The notes under the pieces were generated by a model, which made no database searches, was not told the origin of the DNA, and saw only the letters and a list, made by a program, of their open reading frames with translations. A stretch of DNA of 64,000 nt from Ectocarpus siliculosus (taxonomy: Eukaryota; Sar; Phaeophyceae; Ectocarpales; Ectocarpaceae), in contig FN649742.1 of the NCBI GenBank assembly GCA_000310025.1, forward strand, positions 1,389,789-1,453,788, written 5' to 3'. Each line of letters starts with the position of its first letter. Position 1 is the stretch's first letter. This document shows, piece by piece, positions 22,727 through 34,875 of the stretch. Both the position numbers and the translations under genes were made by a program.

Positions 22727-25700
22727 ATGCGGACTCCGGCTCCTCCCACCCACCGGCAAAAAACCCTGCTGCTGCTCGCCACCCTGGTAAGTGCGCCGAC
22801 TACAACGACAAATGCCTACGCTGCCCCCCCTACATCTGGAAGCGCGTTGGCAGAGATCTGTGATGACTGTGCAGCTCCCCCCTTCATCTGGAGAACCGCC
22901 CAACCGAAAAGCCCTGCGCTGCCCCCCCTTCATCTGGAGGCACGCCGGTGAGTTGCCCTCCCCTACATCTGGAGAGCGTGGACCCGCGTCGCCCCCCCTA
23001 AATCTGGGGGCGCGCTGGTGAAGAAAAGTTGCCCTCCCCTACATCTGGAGAGCGTAGACCCGCATCGCCCCCCCTACATGTGGGGGCGCGCTGGTGAAGA
23101 ACTGCTGCCCTCCCTTACATCTGGAGAGCGTTGACCCGTGCTGCCCTCTCTACTTATGGAGGTGCACTGGTAAGGAACTACTGCCCCCCACGTCTGGGGT
23201 GCGTCGGCTGGCGCTGCCCCCCCTACGTCTGGAGGCGCGCTGTTGTGTAACCACTGCTGTACGTCCCCCCCCTACATCTGGAGGGCGTATGCTGATGCCC
23301 TCCTCCCTTTTTTCTGGAGAGAACACCTTGTGCGATATTTGCGCTACCCCCCCTACATCCGGGGGTGCGTGTTAGTACCCTCCCCTACATCTGGAGAGCA
23401 CACCTACGAAATTTTGCGCTACGCCCCCCTTCGACTGGGGGTGCGTGTCAGTGTCAGTACCTTCCCCTACATCTGGAAACCACAATTTTAAGAGCTCACG
23501 TCGCCCCCCCTACATTGGGGGCGTGGAGAGTTGGGGCTGGGTACGGTGGGCTCCCTACCTTACAAGGCCTCACGCTTATCTAGCTTATCCTCCGAGAATA
23601 AGACCGCCATAAACGCTCGGATAACTACAGTTGTTGCTCAACAAAACACTCACACTCAAAAATGGAAACGCCCGAACCGCGAGAATCCCCTTTCGAAAAC
23701 ATCATTGGCTGTATCATCGTAAGCGAAACTACAGACGCTCTACGAACGCCAAATCAGAAATAGAAACGCCTGAACTGCGAATCCCCTTCAGAAACTTTCG
23801 GTATCATTCGTCACAAGCAAGATCACTCAAGAAATCACTCACGCATCAACCAGAAATGTGAAGTGTCCGCGGCAACGCCGCGCTGTTGTTAACCCTCTTT
23901 CAAAAGCAAAGCAGTATTGCGCGGTTTTGCTCCTCTGCGACAAGTCGACATTCACCAGAATCGCCATGAATGCATTACTCCAGCTCTCTCGGAGCGAGTA
24001 CTTTTTCCGCGATCAACAGGTTCATGTGTTGTGCCGCCCGCTACTCCACCGCTGACGCCGCCGCTGTCCCGAGCGCCAGGGCCCACAGTCTCGGGTAGGT
24101 TCCCTGCGGCGGAACCCCTCCCGGTTCCCCCTGGGATTCCAACCGCACCCCCCACGGCGCTCCCGTCCCCCACGACGCCGTGTGACCCTCCTCTTCCTTC
24201 GTCTCGCGTGGGCTGCTGGAGCAAAAGTCCCTCGAAGCTACCGAGTGGCTGCTCCATCCTCGCCTCGGCCCTGGTCTGCTTCTCCTCAAAGCGTTCTGTC
24301 AACGCCCGCTTAACATCTCCGAGTTTAGCGGCGAGCTCCTGCTGCGAGACTCCTCCCGACATGTTGCTGGCACGGGCTCTTTCGTTTCCTTGCAAGGTCG
24401 ATGGAGGAAGAAACTCTAGAGTGTTAATCACTCCTAGAGCCGGGTGTTTGCCGGGTATGCCCGTATTTGTGTCCAGTTACTAGAAAGTCTCGTTGATGGC
24501 TTGCATTTGATCCGCAGGACAAACGCACGGCAGACAGAGGAGAAACAGAGTGCCCCACACAGGCTCACGCAGCATGGGGGCAGCGCAGAATCATCCAAGT
24601 CTACCACAACAGGTATCACAGCAGGTCCCTTCATCTACGGAACACAGAACCGTCCTCAGATCCTTCCTACATATGCACACACACGAACAAGTTTAGTGTA
24701 CTATTTACTGTCTACAACACATCCCTTCTCGTACACGCCGCAACCTCGAAAACGACGACCCTCCTTTCTTTGACGCCCCCTTGCCCGAAGGTTTTCACAG
24801 CGGCGTTTTTCATATGCGCCTTGGTGGTGGCATCGATCGACAACGCCGGGTTCGACGTTGTCCTTACCGGCCTGCTCCTGTGCGTGTGGGAAGTCGGGGC
24901 GATGTGGCTCCTCAAGCGCGGGCCGCATGACACTTCGGTGCGTCGTTGGTTTCGCGAGAACAATAGATTGTGGGCTGCTCCGCTTGCTTGAACAGACTAT
25001 TTCTTTTACCCGTTTGTTTTTATTCCCGTGTGAAATTGGTGGTGGTTCGAGCACCTGTGTGTGTGTGTGTGTGTGAACAGGCAAGCTGCTTGTTTCATGT
25101 AGCGGAAGGGGGGCCAGCGTTGTGCGGAGAGACGGTGCAATTGCTGTTCAACGCGACGCTAGTATTCACGAGTACATTTCCAATCCATGCCGTTTGTTCC
25201 TCTACTTCTTGTGGCCCCATGATGCCTTGAGAATACGACCCCATTAACCGAACAATGGCAACATTCCGGTCTTTGCGCTTTGGTCGATGCGTGCCAGGTG
25301 TCAAAATTGCAACATTTTTCAAAGCATGGCGGTGCGTTGGTGCACAGCTTCTTTTTTTTCGATTACCCCTCTTCACCCCTGCACGTTATTTCGCTGCTGT
25401 ACCCCCCCCCACCGTTTTTTTGTGTTGAACTCGTTATCCTCAATAAACATTCTACCCGATATTCCGCCCGCGAACGGGCTGAAACTGACTGAAACGTGGA
25501 CACACGCATGCCTATTTGTACTACACTCGCAGCTGGGGTTCCTGATCGGAGTGACCCTCGTGCTCAACGTCATCACTCTCATGACGGCCATCTACTGGGT
25601 GAGTCGGCATCGGGCAGCAGAAAGGCGGCGGGCCTGTTGATGAGGCGTTAGCTGTCGGTTTTTGCCAACGGGCACGAGCGCATTGAAGGGTTTATGTTAG

Positions 25701-27893
25701 ACTTCTGGGATGGGCATGTGTGTGTGTATGTTATTTTTTCTTGTTATCATCGACCGCGCTAACCGGCCGACCAATGAAAATACTTCAGTCTCAAATTGAA
25801 AGAAGAAACCGCCTCCGAAGTATGTGTGTGTCACCCGTAACACCGGCTAGGAATGATTCGCCGTCACAAATGTCCGGGATTGTTCCCTTATTTTGTTTTG
25901 TTTGTCGACTATAATAGCCAGCTTGCTGACAACACCAACCTTTCGCGCGCGAGTGTGTCAGTTCCTGCGGACACGCCCCCTCGTTATGCGAACACCGCCG
26001 CCACGGGCAGGCCGGCCGGGGTACGATGCTTCGGCCGCACAAACACCGTATCGCCCTTCTTACTCTATCCCTCCGTTGTCTGCACACGATATCGCCATCG
26101 CCATCGCCATAACTTTATCCCTCCGTTGCGTGTACACGATGTCGCCGTCGCCATTGTAACCACAACTCTTATCCCCCGGTTGTCTGTCTGCGCGCGATAT
26201 CGCCACATCATCATTAACTCTATCCCTCCGTTGTCTATCTGCACACGATATGTATGTATCGTCACATCACCATTGTCCACCATGCCTGGCAGGGACAACT
26301 GGCGGGGTGTGACTCCGACTACGACGGGGACTACGACCAATACTCGTGTTCAAATAAGTCGGCGATGCGGGGTGTTGCGGCCTTTGCATCCATCATTTGG
26401 GTGCTTCAGGTACATACGGGTGGTGTTTATGTGTAGTTTTGAAATCCTCGGCACTGTTGTTGTATTTGGAGTACCGCACGCCCTTCTGCCGTGTACGTGT
26501 TTTTGTTTTGTCCTGTTAGTTATTTTCCATCGCAAGATGGTGTTTTCGAGCATCATTCCAAAGCTTTTTTTTGACAAATTGTCAACGCCACGCGAGGTGC
26601 AGCTGCTCCTTGCCGACCGGGTGGATGAGGCTTAACCTCACGTGCTGCTTTTACTGCAAGCGCTCTATCATCGCGAAGCCCGTCTTTTTGACGATTGTTT
26701 ACAATCTGTACTAGAAAAACTCAATTTGTTGCAGTCCTAGCGCTGTACGTAGCTTGCTGTCCGGGGGGAAATGTCTCCGCACTCACAAAACATCACCCCG
26801 ACAAGAGAAGCTTCCGCTCTGTGCGGCAGCGCCGCGCGTTCACTTTTCGCCGTCTTTTTTGCCGTTGTCACCCTCCAAGTACGGACGGAGACAACAAACT
26901 GAACCGCCTATCCCCCGCCTCTCTCTTTGGCGCCTCTGGTCTCGACCTTCCCCTTTGTCTGACCGGCCGCCCGCTGCATGGCGTCTCTGTGTGCTTCTGG
27001 TCCTGCTGCTCCCGCCACCGCCGCCGCTGCTGTTGCTGAAGCTGCCCTTCATCTACCTTCTCGTGCAACGACGAGGGGTGCTCACAAGGGAAGACTATGC
27101 CACATCAGGTAAGCACAAAAGAAAACGCGCGGGCTGGTCGGTCGGATGTGACTTGGGTCCGGAGGTACCAACCCTGGTTGGATAAGGCGGGAGCGGGATG
27201 GTGGCTGTCGTCGCAGAAGATGTGGTGAAAGGAAGCGTGTCCCCTCCCCCCGATAACTAACGCCTTCGAAAGTTGTCTCCATCTTTCCTTGGTTCCAGAA
27301 GGCTTTTCTCATGTCGCTGTGGTGTTCTCGGCCGGAGTTGATCTCGCAGTCCCGCGGAGAAGGTGCTTGTGACGACAAACGCAACAGGGCGTGTGGGTGT
27401 CGTTTGTCGAGTTTTTGGCGAGCTTTTTGCTCGCTGCTGCTACTGCTTGTGCTTTGTGGGCTCAAGCCGTGGTGTCCGTCGACGTAGTAGCTTGAGCAAA
27501 CTCGTGGGAGAGGAACCCTGGTGCACAATTGTCTCTGGAAGGCTTGCATCGCGGTAGTCTTGGCGCAGTCGTTTTCTCGCAAGACTCTTCGTTTCGTGCT
27601 CAACTACTTGCCCCCGCCCCCATGATGTTGCTTGATTGAAAAATTACCCGTGCCGCTTCGTATTGCACCGCCGAATTTGTCGTTTCACGTGATTTTTCTT
27701 TGCCGGCGTGCGGTTGTTGTGTGGGTGCGCCCTTTGTCCAGGCGGGCGCTACGCGGATTACGACGATCCGGCTTTCGCGCCGGGGGAAAGGGACAGCGGG
27801 GGCTGGGGTAAGCCGCCAGTAGACGATGGGTCTCCGCGGGTCGGGGCTGTCGTTGGCTCCAGCTCCGGCACACCCGAAACGACGGACCTGTGA
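22727..27893 (+). CDS. Four-helix MARVEL-like membrane protein
   Basis: Exons: 22727-22786, 24791-24937, 25533-25598, 26293-26409, 27042-27108, 27742-27893 (TGA 27891). All junction phases agree; the product is 202 residues from this ATG, more if the exon at 20437 belongs. Helix 1 spans exons 1-2 (KTLLLLATL joined to VFTAAFFICALVVASI), helix 2 is FDVVLTGLLLCVWEVGAMWL, helix 3 is exon 3 (FLIGVTLVLNVITLMTAIYW), then a loop with two Cys and many Asp/Tyr (CDSDYDGDYDQYSC), and helix 4 (GVAAFASIIWVLQ into LPFIYLLV). A Gly/Asp/Pro-rich tail follows, as in MARVEL/synaptogyrin-type proteins of vesicles. Order of helices and the Cys-bearing loop before helix 4 support this; a tetraspanin-like family is the alternative. 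Exact role unknown. Confidence 0.62.
22815..23530. repeat. Minisatellite with CTACATCTGGAG core, about 18 units
   Basis: Units spaced mostly 35-50 bases carry a C run, then CTACATCTGGAG, then G-rich sequence. Two kinds tend to alternate, CCCCCCCTACATCTGGAGGC and CCCTCCCCTACATCTGGAGA. Some units are altered (CTAAATCTGGGGG, TTCATCTGGAG). Each unit can form a small C-run/G-run hairpin. It starts just after the donor of the first MARVEL-like exon, so it lies in intron 1. Confidence 0.8.
23952..24362 (-). CDS. Hypothetical ORF of 136 residues, possible retroelement fragment
   Basis: The ATG at 24362 opens MSGGVSQQELAAKLGDVKRA, then a charged, helical stretch (ALTERFEEKQTRAEARMEQP) and a Gly/Pro-rich rest. 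It lies antisense in intron 1 of the MARVEL-like gene and is more GC-rich than its surroundings. The shape (coiled N terminus, disordered tail) would fit the start of a retrotransposon gag, but no zinc knuckle, protease or LTR is seen. Could equally be a chance ORF. Confidence 0.22.
   Translation of the reverse strand: MSGGVSQQELAAKLGDVKRALTERFEEKQTRAEARMEQPLGSFEGLLLQQPTRDEGRGGSHGVVGDGSAVGGAVGIPGGTGRGSAAGNLPETVGPGARDSGGVSGGVAGGTTHEPVDRGKSTRSERAGVMHSWRFW
25712..25835 (-). repeat. AC-tailed dispersed repeat, inverted copy
   Basis: A GTGTGTGTATG run is followed by GACCGCGCTAACCGG and CCGACCAATGAAAAT, the reverse complement of the core and tail of the copies at 1283, 2512 and 14025. Lies in the intron between the third and fourth MARVEL-like exons. 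Confidence 0.5.
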
Positions 27894-30530
27894 TGTGAGG
27901 CACCATCCAGGCCTGTGATCAGCAAGCCACCCCTGCGATCAACAGGTCGACGCAGCGACACGCGCAAGAGCAACAAGCCGCGGCCTTGTGAATATCGAGC
28001 AAGCCAGGCAGACACACGCCAAGGGCCTGTGGCCAGCTGTAACGGCCGGCCGGCCGGGGGTGCCCCGAAGATGAGAATGCTACGAAGGGGTGTTGTTTCT
28101 GTTCAGGTCAAGGTTCGTTTTTTTCCTTGCGTTGTTGGTTCCCTTGCTGCTCTCAAGTACGATTTGAGTCAGGGTTCGATTGGAACTCAGGCGTTGAAAT
28201 CTGTTGATTGATTTTGCGTTTGGAACACCGGCGGGCGACGGAGCATACATGCCCCATAGTATACTTAGTTCAATCAGCGCTTTTTTGTAAGAATTTCTCA
28301 TCAAATTGTATGCTGTTTCGAAATTTGGAATAATAATCAGTGCGATCGTCAATCAAAGTGCAAGAGCGTTTGTATGCAAACTTCTGGTGCCTGCTTCTAG
28401 AGAGCCACGTCAGCGTGTGGCTCAATGCTGCCACTCGCCTTCGTTTTTGTGGATTTAAACCTGGGAACTTTGTCGCACGATTGGCCCTCCCGCGTGGTAA
28501 TGACGCGATCAGATGTAGCGCTGCGTGCTGCAGTCATCGTGCAGGAGGACTACTGTAGCGTGGACGAAGATGGTACCGGGGCAAGTCTGTGGTGGGGTGA
28601 TGTGGTATATATCGTTTTCGCAGTGGCGGGGCAAGGGTTTAGTCATGGTGTGGGGGATGAGGGGCGTGCTCGTTTGTCGTGAACCACCATATGCATTTTG
28701 TACATGCCTTCCGAAACGTGGCAGGTACCGTTGCACGTTGTACCAGGCGTTTTATTTGGTTTTTGTAGCGCCTCCTTGAGGGAGTCTCTCCGCCTTACGA
28801 TTCTTCCGACAGGAAGTCGGGATCGTGGGTTACAATGTATGTACATGTATCATCATCATGCCGACAAGAGCGTGAGTCGTCTTGCCAACCTCCTTCCACC
28901 CGCATGCTTGGTTTCCGTTTCGAAAACCGCCAAGTCTGTTCAGCATTCTAGACACGAAAAGCACGCTTGCTTCTCCTCTCTCCTCCCACCGTCTGGCCAC
29001 CTATGTATGTACAGCGCAATAACAAGCCTACATTTCGCACACGAATCACTACAGTACGCTTGTTGTGCGCTCCCTGTTTTCGAGTTGACCCCTCCCCCCC
29101 ACTCCCACCACGCCTTGCAACTTCACAGCACCCTCAAAAGGAGCAGAAGCACGTGCGAGTAGCCCTCCGTGCATCGAAGCTAGGAGATGGAACCATGGCA
29201 TCATTCCCATAACGGTCGAACTACTGTAATACTGCTGTAGGTTTTGGTCGGTCACACAAACCCGCCACCGCCGCAAAATCGCGACAACCAAAGCTAGGAA
29301 AACTTGACGTTTGGTTGCGATTTCTTCTGTTGGTCGTGTCTATCGTGCCACGACTTGTTGCCAATTTACTCTCTGCGTCATGTTACGCCGCTCTCATGTC
29401 GCCGCAAGAAAACTACTTTATTCAGCCGGTCAGGTCGGCGCTGGCACTGCGGGCAAACGCGGTTGGTTGTCTACACTGCCCACCCAAGGCTTCCCTACTC
29501 CCCAATAACCCCCGCGGGGGGGGTTCCGCCGCAATTCCAAAAAAGTGTCATATTAAGAAAAAAAAAAAAAAATGAAGACGACGCCCGAGCGCTTCTGGAC
29601 GATACGTAGTATGTAAATCGACAAAGTGAAGGCATACAATCGTGGTGACAAAGCTCAGTCCCTTTCCCCACGTGACTCAAGCAGATAATCCGACCGCACC
29701 GGAACGGGATGATAACCCCACCTAGTGCTGTTACCTCTGAAAGAAACTTACGCCCTCTTGAGGGAAGTACCAGCGAGCTTCACGAACGAACACTGCAGGT
29801 GGTGCGACGGAAGATACTGACCGATCACCACCGACTGCTGTCCCCTCCCCTTTCGTAGAAAATCTGCTGCCACCATCGTAGATGGCCTTCCGTAACGGGA
29901 GGAGGAGGAGGAGGAGGAGGGAGATCGTGGTCTATTTGCACCCACCTTTCAGCTAGTCTTATCAAGGGTTCGAACACCGCTTCACACTCACGTTGCTTCG
30001 GCTTCGGGGCAGAATCCCTTCTACAATAACCCCTGGCGGAAAAAAAACGATTCAGCGCGTGGCAACTCAGATGCCGTGTTTCTCCGTAACTTACGTGACG
30101 AAACTCAATGCTGCTACACTGAAGTCAGCGTATCTCACAGGCTTGAGCGCCATCAACCAACACCACTCTGTTGAGACCGGGCCTGGTGGCGGGGGGCGCC
30201 ACAGGTGGTTCTACCAACAGAGCGCGCTCGCTACTGCGCGTCCGTGCTCAGTTGCGATTATTGCCAAGTATGGTAAAAGTTGTTGCGTGCTTCCGGTGCA
30301 TGTCTATCCGAGCAAGGCGGGCGGAAGGGACGACGGGGCCGGGTGGGAGAATCGTCGGAACCGAACGTCAAGAGATATTCATTAGGTACACCGCTTATTC
30401 CTACCGGCGTTTTTGAAGCCCGCTCAACCAATCCAGCCCGACCGCCCCCCGGTAACGACGCAGCTTCAAATAGTGAAGCCAATCCCCACCTCCCTGTCGA
30501 CAACCTACCTAGCTTTGCGAAACTGCTAGG
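27894..30530. other. Convergent intergenic region
   Basis: Lies between the 3' ends of the MARVEL-like (+) and TPR (-) genes. No exon with convincing splice sites and protein pattern was found. An A run is at 29558-29572, a GGA run at 29900-29919. The ORF at 28425-28682 has no supporting signals. Confidence 0.45.
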
Positions 30531-33252
30531 CTACCGCTGTGTATTTCTGATGATGGCCGCCTTCTCCGAGGCGTCGAACTTTGCATCCGGAAACTGGGCC
30601 TTCAACTCGGCCAACGTTTCGAGTGCTTCCTGGACTCTTCCCTGCCGCACGTTTCCAGTTTAGTTCGATCGAAAAGGGCCAACAAACCGTTCAGCGATTT
30701 TGGTGGAGAGAGAGGGGGGGGAGGCGCTGGGTTATGCAACACCATCAGATGTCCCGTACACGCGTAACAGGGGATGGGCGTTTGTGAGGAGTGTGGAGGG
30801 GAATAGCAAACGGAGGAAAGAGCTTTGTCGAGAGGCAAGACGTTTTGGTGTGGAATGGCGACGACAGCAACAATAGCAGCAACAACAGCAGCAGCAGCAG
30901 CAGCTGCAGCAGCAACGAATACGCTATCCGAGAAGGGTTTGTATCAGCCTGGAACAACAATAGCAAATCGATAAAAACACGACTGACAGGAGCGAAACAG
31001 CTGCGTACCCGCACATAGGTCCCACCAGACTCATCCGCACGAGGTCTGCGCTCCTTCGGGAGGGACTAAGCTAAGAAGGGGCGAACGAGGATGCCGCAAA
31101 GAAAATCATCATATTTCGAGCAGTTAAACCTCTCTCCCGCGCAAAACATCTCCTTTTAATCTATCTCTCTTACCGTGTCGACCAGAACATCAGCCAGGTT
31201 AAGCCATGCTGCTGTGTGTGCCGGCCAGAGCTCCACCGCCTCGCGAGCCGAGGCCTCGGCCTCCTGTTGAGATGTGATTAAGGGTTCAAAGGAAAAGGGG
31301 GTGACGTCAGTGACACTCGCATCAAACGATTCTTGTGCAGGAGCACAGCGCCGCGCTCATTGTTAAACAAGTTAAGCGTGATTCATGCACAAGAAAGAGG
31401 TCTTGACCCCCCCCCCCGCCCTCCTCACGCGACGTCGCTGGAGAATCCCAGGGCACCGGTAACTTGCACCCGCTATGCATCCGCTATGAGGGCTGGCAGA
31501 TGGTTCTCCTTCGTGGGATGAGAGTGTTAGACCAGGAGTGACGGAAAAAGCCGAAGATGATCCGTGTTTCCATGCCATCAAGGACTAACGGGTGGGCAAT
31601 ACGGAAAACCCAAACAAACTCTTGTTTCGAGAACCTACATGCCACAAGTTCTAAACTAGCAGAGCGCCCGACAGTGTGTCTCTGTTAGGAGGAACAGAAA
31701 CGGCACTCCGTCCCGCAAGGGATCCTTGGTCGATGGCCAAATGACGAAGGCAAGTACCCCCCCCCCCGTACTTGGACGGCTTCATGGACTACGCGAAAAA
31801 GCTGAAATTGCAATTTCGAGTAGGCGATCTGGACTTGCCAGAACGGAGGAAGAGGTGTACCAGCCGTAGGAGAGAGGAAGAGGAGGATAGACACACATGT
31901 CCATGTGGCAAATCGGAGGAGAGTAGACCCCACATAGTTGGGGAGTGTGAGTTGTACAGGAAGGAAAGAGAGGATCTCGAGGAGGAAATGAGACAGAGAG
32001 GGTGTGACATGGACAAGTTTGGTAAATTAGACAACAGCGAAAAAACGATCGCGATAATTGGGAGTAGATGGTGGGCACAAGAGGCCCTAGAGGGCGGGGA
32101 TAACATGTGCAAGAAATTTTTATGGAGTTTGTGGCAGAAACGTGAAGAGCTCCCAAATGTTGGTGGTGTCTCTAGTAGGGGTAGGAACGGTGCTCCGTCA
32201 GGAAAGGGACGCGTGGTCAACGGTAAAATGACTAAGGCAAGCAACAAATGAGTACGCCCCCCCCCTCCCCCTCGGCCTTGTTTGCCATCGGGGTTTGGGT
32301 TTTCGTCGCTTGGCAACGACGTTGTAAAACAAGCCCCCCCCTCGGTGTTTGCCATCGGGATTGGGTTTTTGTCGCTTGGCAACGACGTTGTAGCACAAGC
32401 CAATTCACTTCGTGAACTCGGCAACCAGGTTACCGTTTTTGTTTTTACCTCGTTTTTTTTGTTGGCGGTAACCATAATGGTGGTCGAGTAGATCATGTTG
32501 TGCGGGGTGGAGAACCCTCACTCCGCGCAAGGGGGATGACCGCATCACGTTGTGTTAAAATGGCCAAGCATCCTCGAGGCAGTTACACAGTGCTTACAAC
32601 TGTCTCTGGAAGTGAAAGCACCAGAAAATAAATTAAGTCATACGTAGCTGTCATCCGTACGCAAGGAAGTAAGCACAAGATGCCGAACACCCTTGGCAGG
32701 ATGCAGCTCACCCTTCATGCGACTCGCCAAATACCTCACGGCGCTTCGCGCTTGGTGATGTGAGAGCCTGGTCCGGCGAGAACCCGGCGTGCTCCGTCCC
32801 GGCTTTGTAGGGATGCGAGGTCAATGGTCTAACGACTACGGCATGCACGACAATGAGTACACCCCCCCCCCCCCGCGCCCCCCCTTCTAGAGGTGCAAGT
32901 TCCTGCCGATCAAATCAACCGCTTGAGAGTCACACGCTGTGCTCCCGCTTGTTTGAACACGCCTCTAAGGCGCTGCTCCAGTCCACGCTCATGTTTTCAC
33001 ACAAAGCCTGCGCTTGCGTCATTCCCATCACCAATGAAGGGTTTGGACGTGTTCGGAAAATCACGGCGTCCAAACGATAATAGCATACCTCGAGCGTGAC
33101 AGACGCTGCAGCTGCAGTGCTCCCGGTGCCCGCAGCCCGGCTGCTGCCCCTACCCCCCTCCTTCGCCAACAAGCGCATCGCGCTCGACTGCTTCACCTTG
33201 GCCACGCTAAGCGCGTTCGTGCTCCCTGCCGAGCCAGCAACAGCAGCGACAG

Positions 33253-33285
<33 letters not shown>

Positions 33286-34333
33286 GTGCAAGGACACGCC
33301 GGAGGAAGGGAGGGAATACGACAGGAGTGAGAGGGTCCAACAAAAACAAACAAGCCTGCCAGCCAGCCAACAATGCGGTGTTCCCGAAACATCAAATCAT
33401 GCTTCATGCTTGGGCGGATCCCTCGCGGTCATGCTTTGATGACTGCTCGATGAACAATCGCAGGGGGCGGGGGGGGGGGGGGGGGTACTTTCATGTTTCG
33501 TATTCTTTTGCGGTTGGACCATTGACCACACGTCCTCGAGAGGACGGAGCATTGTTCCCACGGGACCGATCACCGATGGCCAAATCGTACTTTCCCAAAG
33601 GTGGCTCAAAAATGTTTCCCCCTAGCCTATCTATCCGATCGTCGCCGGGACGGGGGGGAACACTCTTCGATGAACCACCTACACACCCTCGAAGGCTCCG
33701 GCTGTGTCGATGCACTGATTGTAGCACGCCAACGCCTCGGCGAACAGGCCTCGCTTGAAGAGAACGTCTCCCTTCGACACATGGCCAAACGCCCCCACGA
33801 GGGTGTCCGCAACCGGGACACCAAAATCGATCTGATCGCAACACGCAGCACCACGAGTGGGGGCAAAATAAGGTACTGACAAGACCGCGTTGCGTATTTT
33901 GATCAGTGCATGCGTTGCTTCCGTGCTACATAGGAAAAACATGGGCGGCGAAGGGATGAAGCGCGCCGAAATGCCACGTCTAAAGTTTCGACGGCAGACG
34001 CTGATAGCGGCAGCCGCATGTATCACATCTCGCGCTAAATGTTTCACGCTCCGCACTGGTGCTCGTCTAGGATGAGGATGGCGCGAGGTTTTACAGACGG
34101 ACGGTGGCGTGGCCGTAGCAAGCAGGGTAGGCATGTGCCCGCCATCATCAGGGGTTGAAAAAATGCACACGGCGTCTAGTGGTTCCAGCATCAACAAAGT
34201 CGTTTTGCATTGTTTTCAAGGGGGCTATTTCTCGTTGCTTGCCTCGATTATTGCCGCCACAGTGGCTGGCTGGGCCACCCCGTTGTACACCTCTTCGGAA
34301 GGCCTCGTCAAAATGTTGGGACCGAGGCCGCAC
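30531..34333 (-). CDS. TPR-repeat protein, 5' end not resolved
   Basis: Minus-strand exons in order: 34333-34243 (tentative, GC donor), 33771-33687, 33225-33089, 33007-32936, 31263-31174, 30641-30531 (TAG at 30531-30533). Junction phases agree throughout. TPR patterns: GDVLFKRGLFAEALACYNQC; a Lys/Ala-rich helix after STNALSVAK; WSSALEACSNKREHS; AREAVELWPAHTAAWLNLAD followed by GRVQEALETLAELKAQFPDA, a near-ideal repeat with W.NLA, G..EAL and P at the usual places. TPRs are protein-binding helical repeats, often co-chaperones. About 195 residues are visible. The tentative first exon (NILTRPSEEVYNGVAQPATV) is the least certain. Introns hold five LINE-derived segments. Confidence 0.58.
31686..31768 (+). 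mobile_element. LINE 3' end, poly(C)-tailed
   Basis: GGAACAGAAACGGCACTCCG, a GGTCGATGGCCAAATGACGA-like module and GCAAGTAC followed by a C run at about 31756-31767. It is the 3' module of the same LINE family and sits immediately before a second truncated copy, giving a tail-coding-tail array. Confidence 0.6.
31770..32275 (+). mobile_element. 5'-truncated LINE with intact C-terminal RT region, poly(C) tail
   Basis: An open frame to 32251 encodes KKLKLQFRVGDLDLPERRKR, a Cys/His knuckle (HTCPCGK, then HIVGECELY) and KTIAIIGSRWWAQEALEGGD, the region after the reverse transcriptase in non-LTR retrotransposons. It aligns with the minus-strand copy at 14445-15110. The 3' part has GGTGCTCCGTC, GTGGTCAACGGTAAAATGAC and ATGAGTACG followed by a C run. 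No RT core or endonuclease is present, so it is a dead 5'-truncated copy. Lies in an intron of the TPR gene, antisense. Confidence 0.72.
32690..32885 (+). mobile_element. LINE 3' end, poly(C)-tailed
   Basis: Nearly identical to 47745-47885: GCGACTCGCCAAATAC, GGCGCTTCGCGCTTGGTGAT, CGGCGTGCTCCGTCCCGGC, GGTCAATGGTCTAACGACTA, CGGCATGCACGACAATGAGT, then AC and a C run. Antisense to the TPR gene; its tail lies about 50 bases downstream of the donor at 32935. Confidence 0.65.
33470..33640 (-). mobile_element. LINE 3' end, minus strand, poly(C)-tailed
   Basis: Matches the 3' part of the minus-strand LINE copy at 14450-14660: CGTCCTCGAGAGGACGGAG, ACGGGACCGATCACCGATGG and CCAAAGGTGGCTCAAAAATG on the plus strand. 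It ends in a plus-strand G run at about 33469-33486, that is a C tail on its own strand. In an intron of the TPR gene. Confidence 0.65.
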
Positions 34334-34664
34334 CTGTCTTTCCGGAAAGACAAAGCGATAGTTCGTATGAGCGACTTGTTAATGTTGTGGCTTCTGAAAG
34401 GTACAGTAGCACACCTTTTTGCGAAGAGTCGATTGGGAGGGCGCAAAAAAAAAGGACAGGAATGACGTTGGATCGTAACGTTTCAGCAACGTTGTGCGGA
34501 GGCAGCAGTCAGTGCCGCCAACAAGGGCCGCAGAGCCCGCATCGTCATCGAGCGGTAGGCGGAGAGGCGGGTTAGGTTTCAATGGAATCGGGGGCAAAAG
34601 GCTCACCATCTGCCATGGGTACATGTAGGATCCCAACGAAGACGGCCAGTAAATATACCGTAGG

Positions 34665-34858
34665 TGACGTATGATATCACAGCTCGATTGCTCCACGACG
34701 AGGATGACGCATGGATGAACGATATTGCGTTTGTTTTCGGAAATCTCTCGGCGAGATGGTTCCAACGCCGCCGTTTTCGGCACCGCAACTTTCCTCTGCT
34801 GTGGAGGAATCGAGCTCTATAAAAATCGGTCCACGGGGTGCGATATCGTATGTCACCG
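34665..34858. mobile_element. MITE family A, full copy, inverted
   Basis: Left end ACCGTAGGTGACGTATGATA then CAGCTCGATTGCTCCACGAC; right end GGAATCGAGCTCTATAAAAA then TCGGTCC and GCGATATCGTATGTCACCG. The middle holds TCTCGGCGAGATGGTTCCAA and CGCCG. The terminal repeats correspond to those of the other family A copies. A Tc1-like element begins only 18 bases downstream. Confidence 0.65.
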
Positions 34859-34875
34859 ACAGTTCGATACTGCTA

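Noticed and set aside
22815-23530. CRISPR array
   Set aside because: Units are C/G-rich and variable, spacers are not unique sequences of constant length, and the context is eukaryotic.
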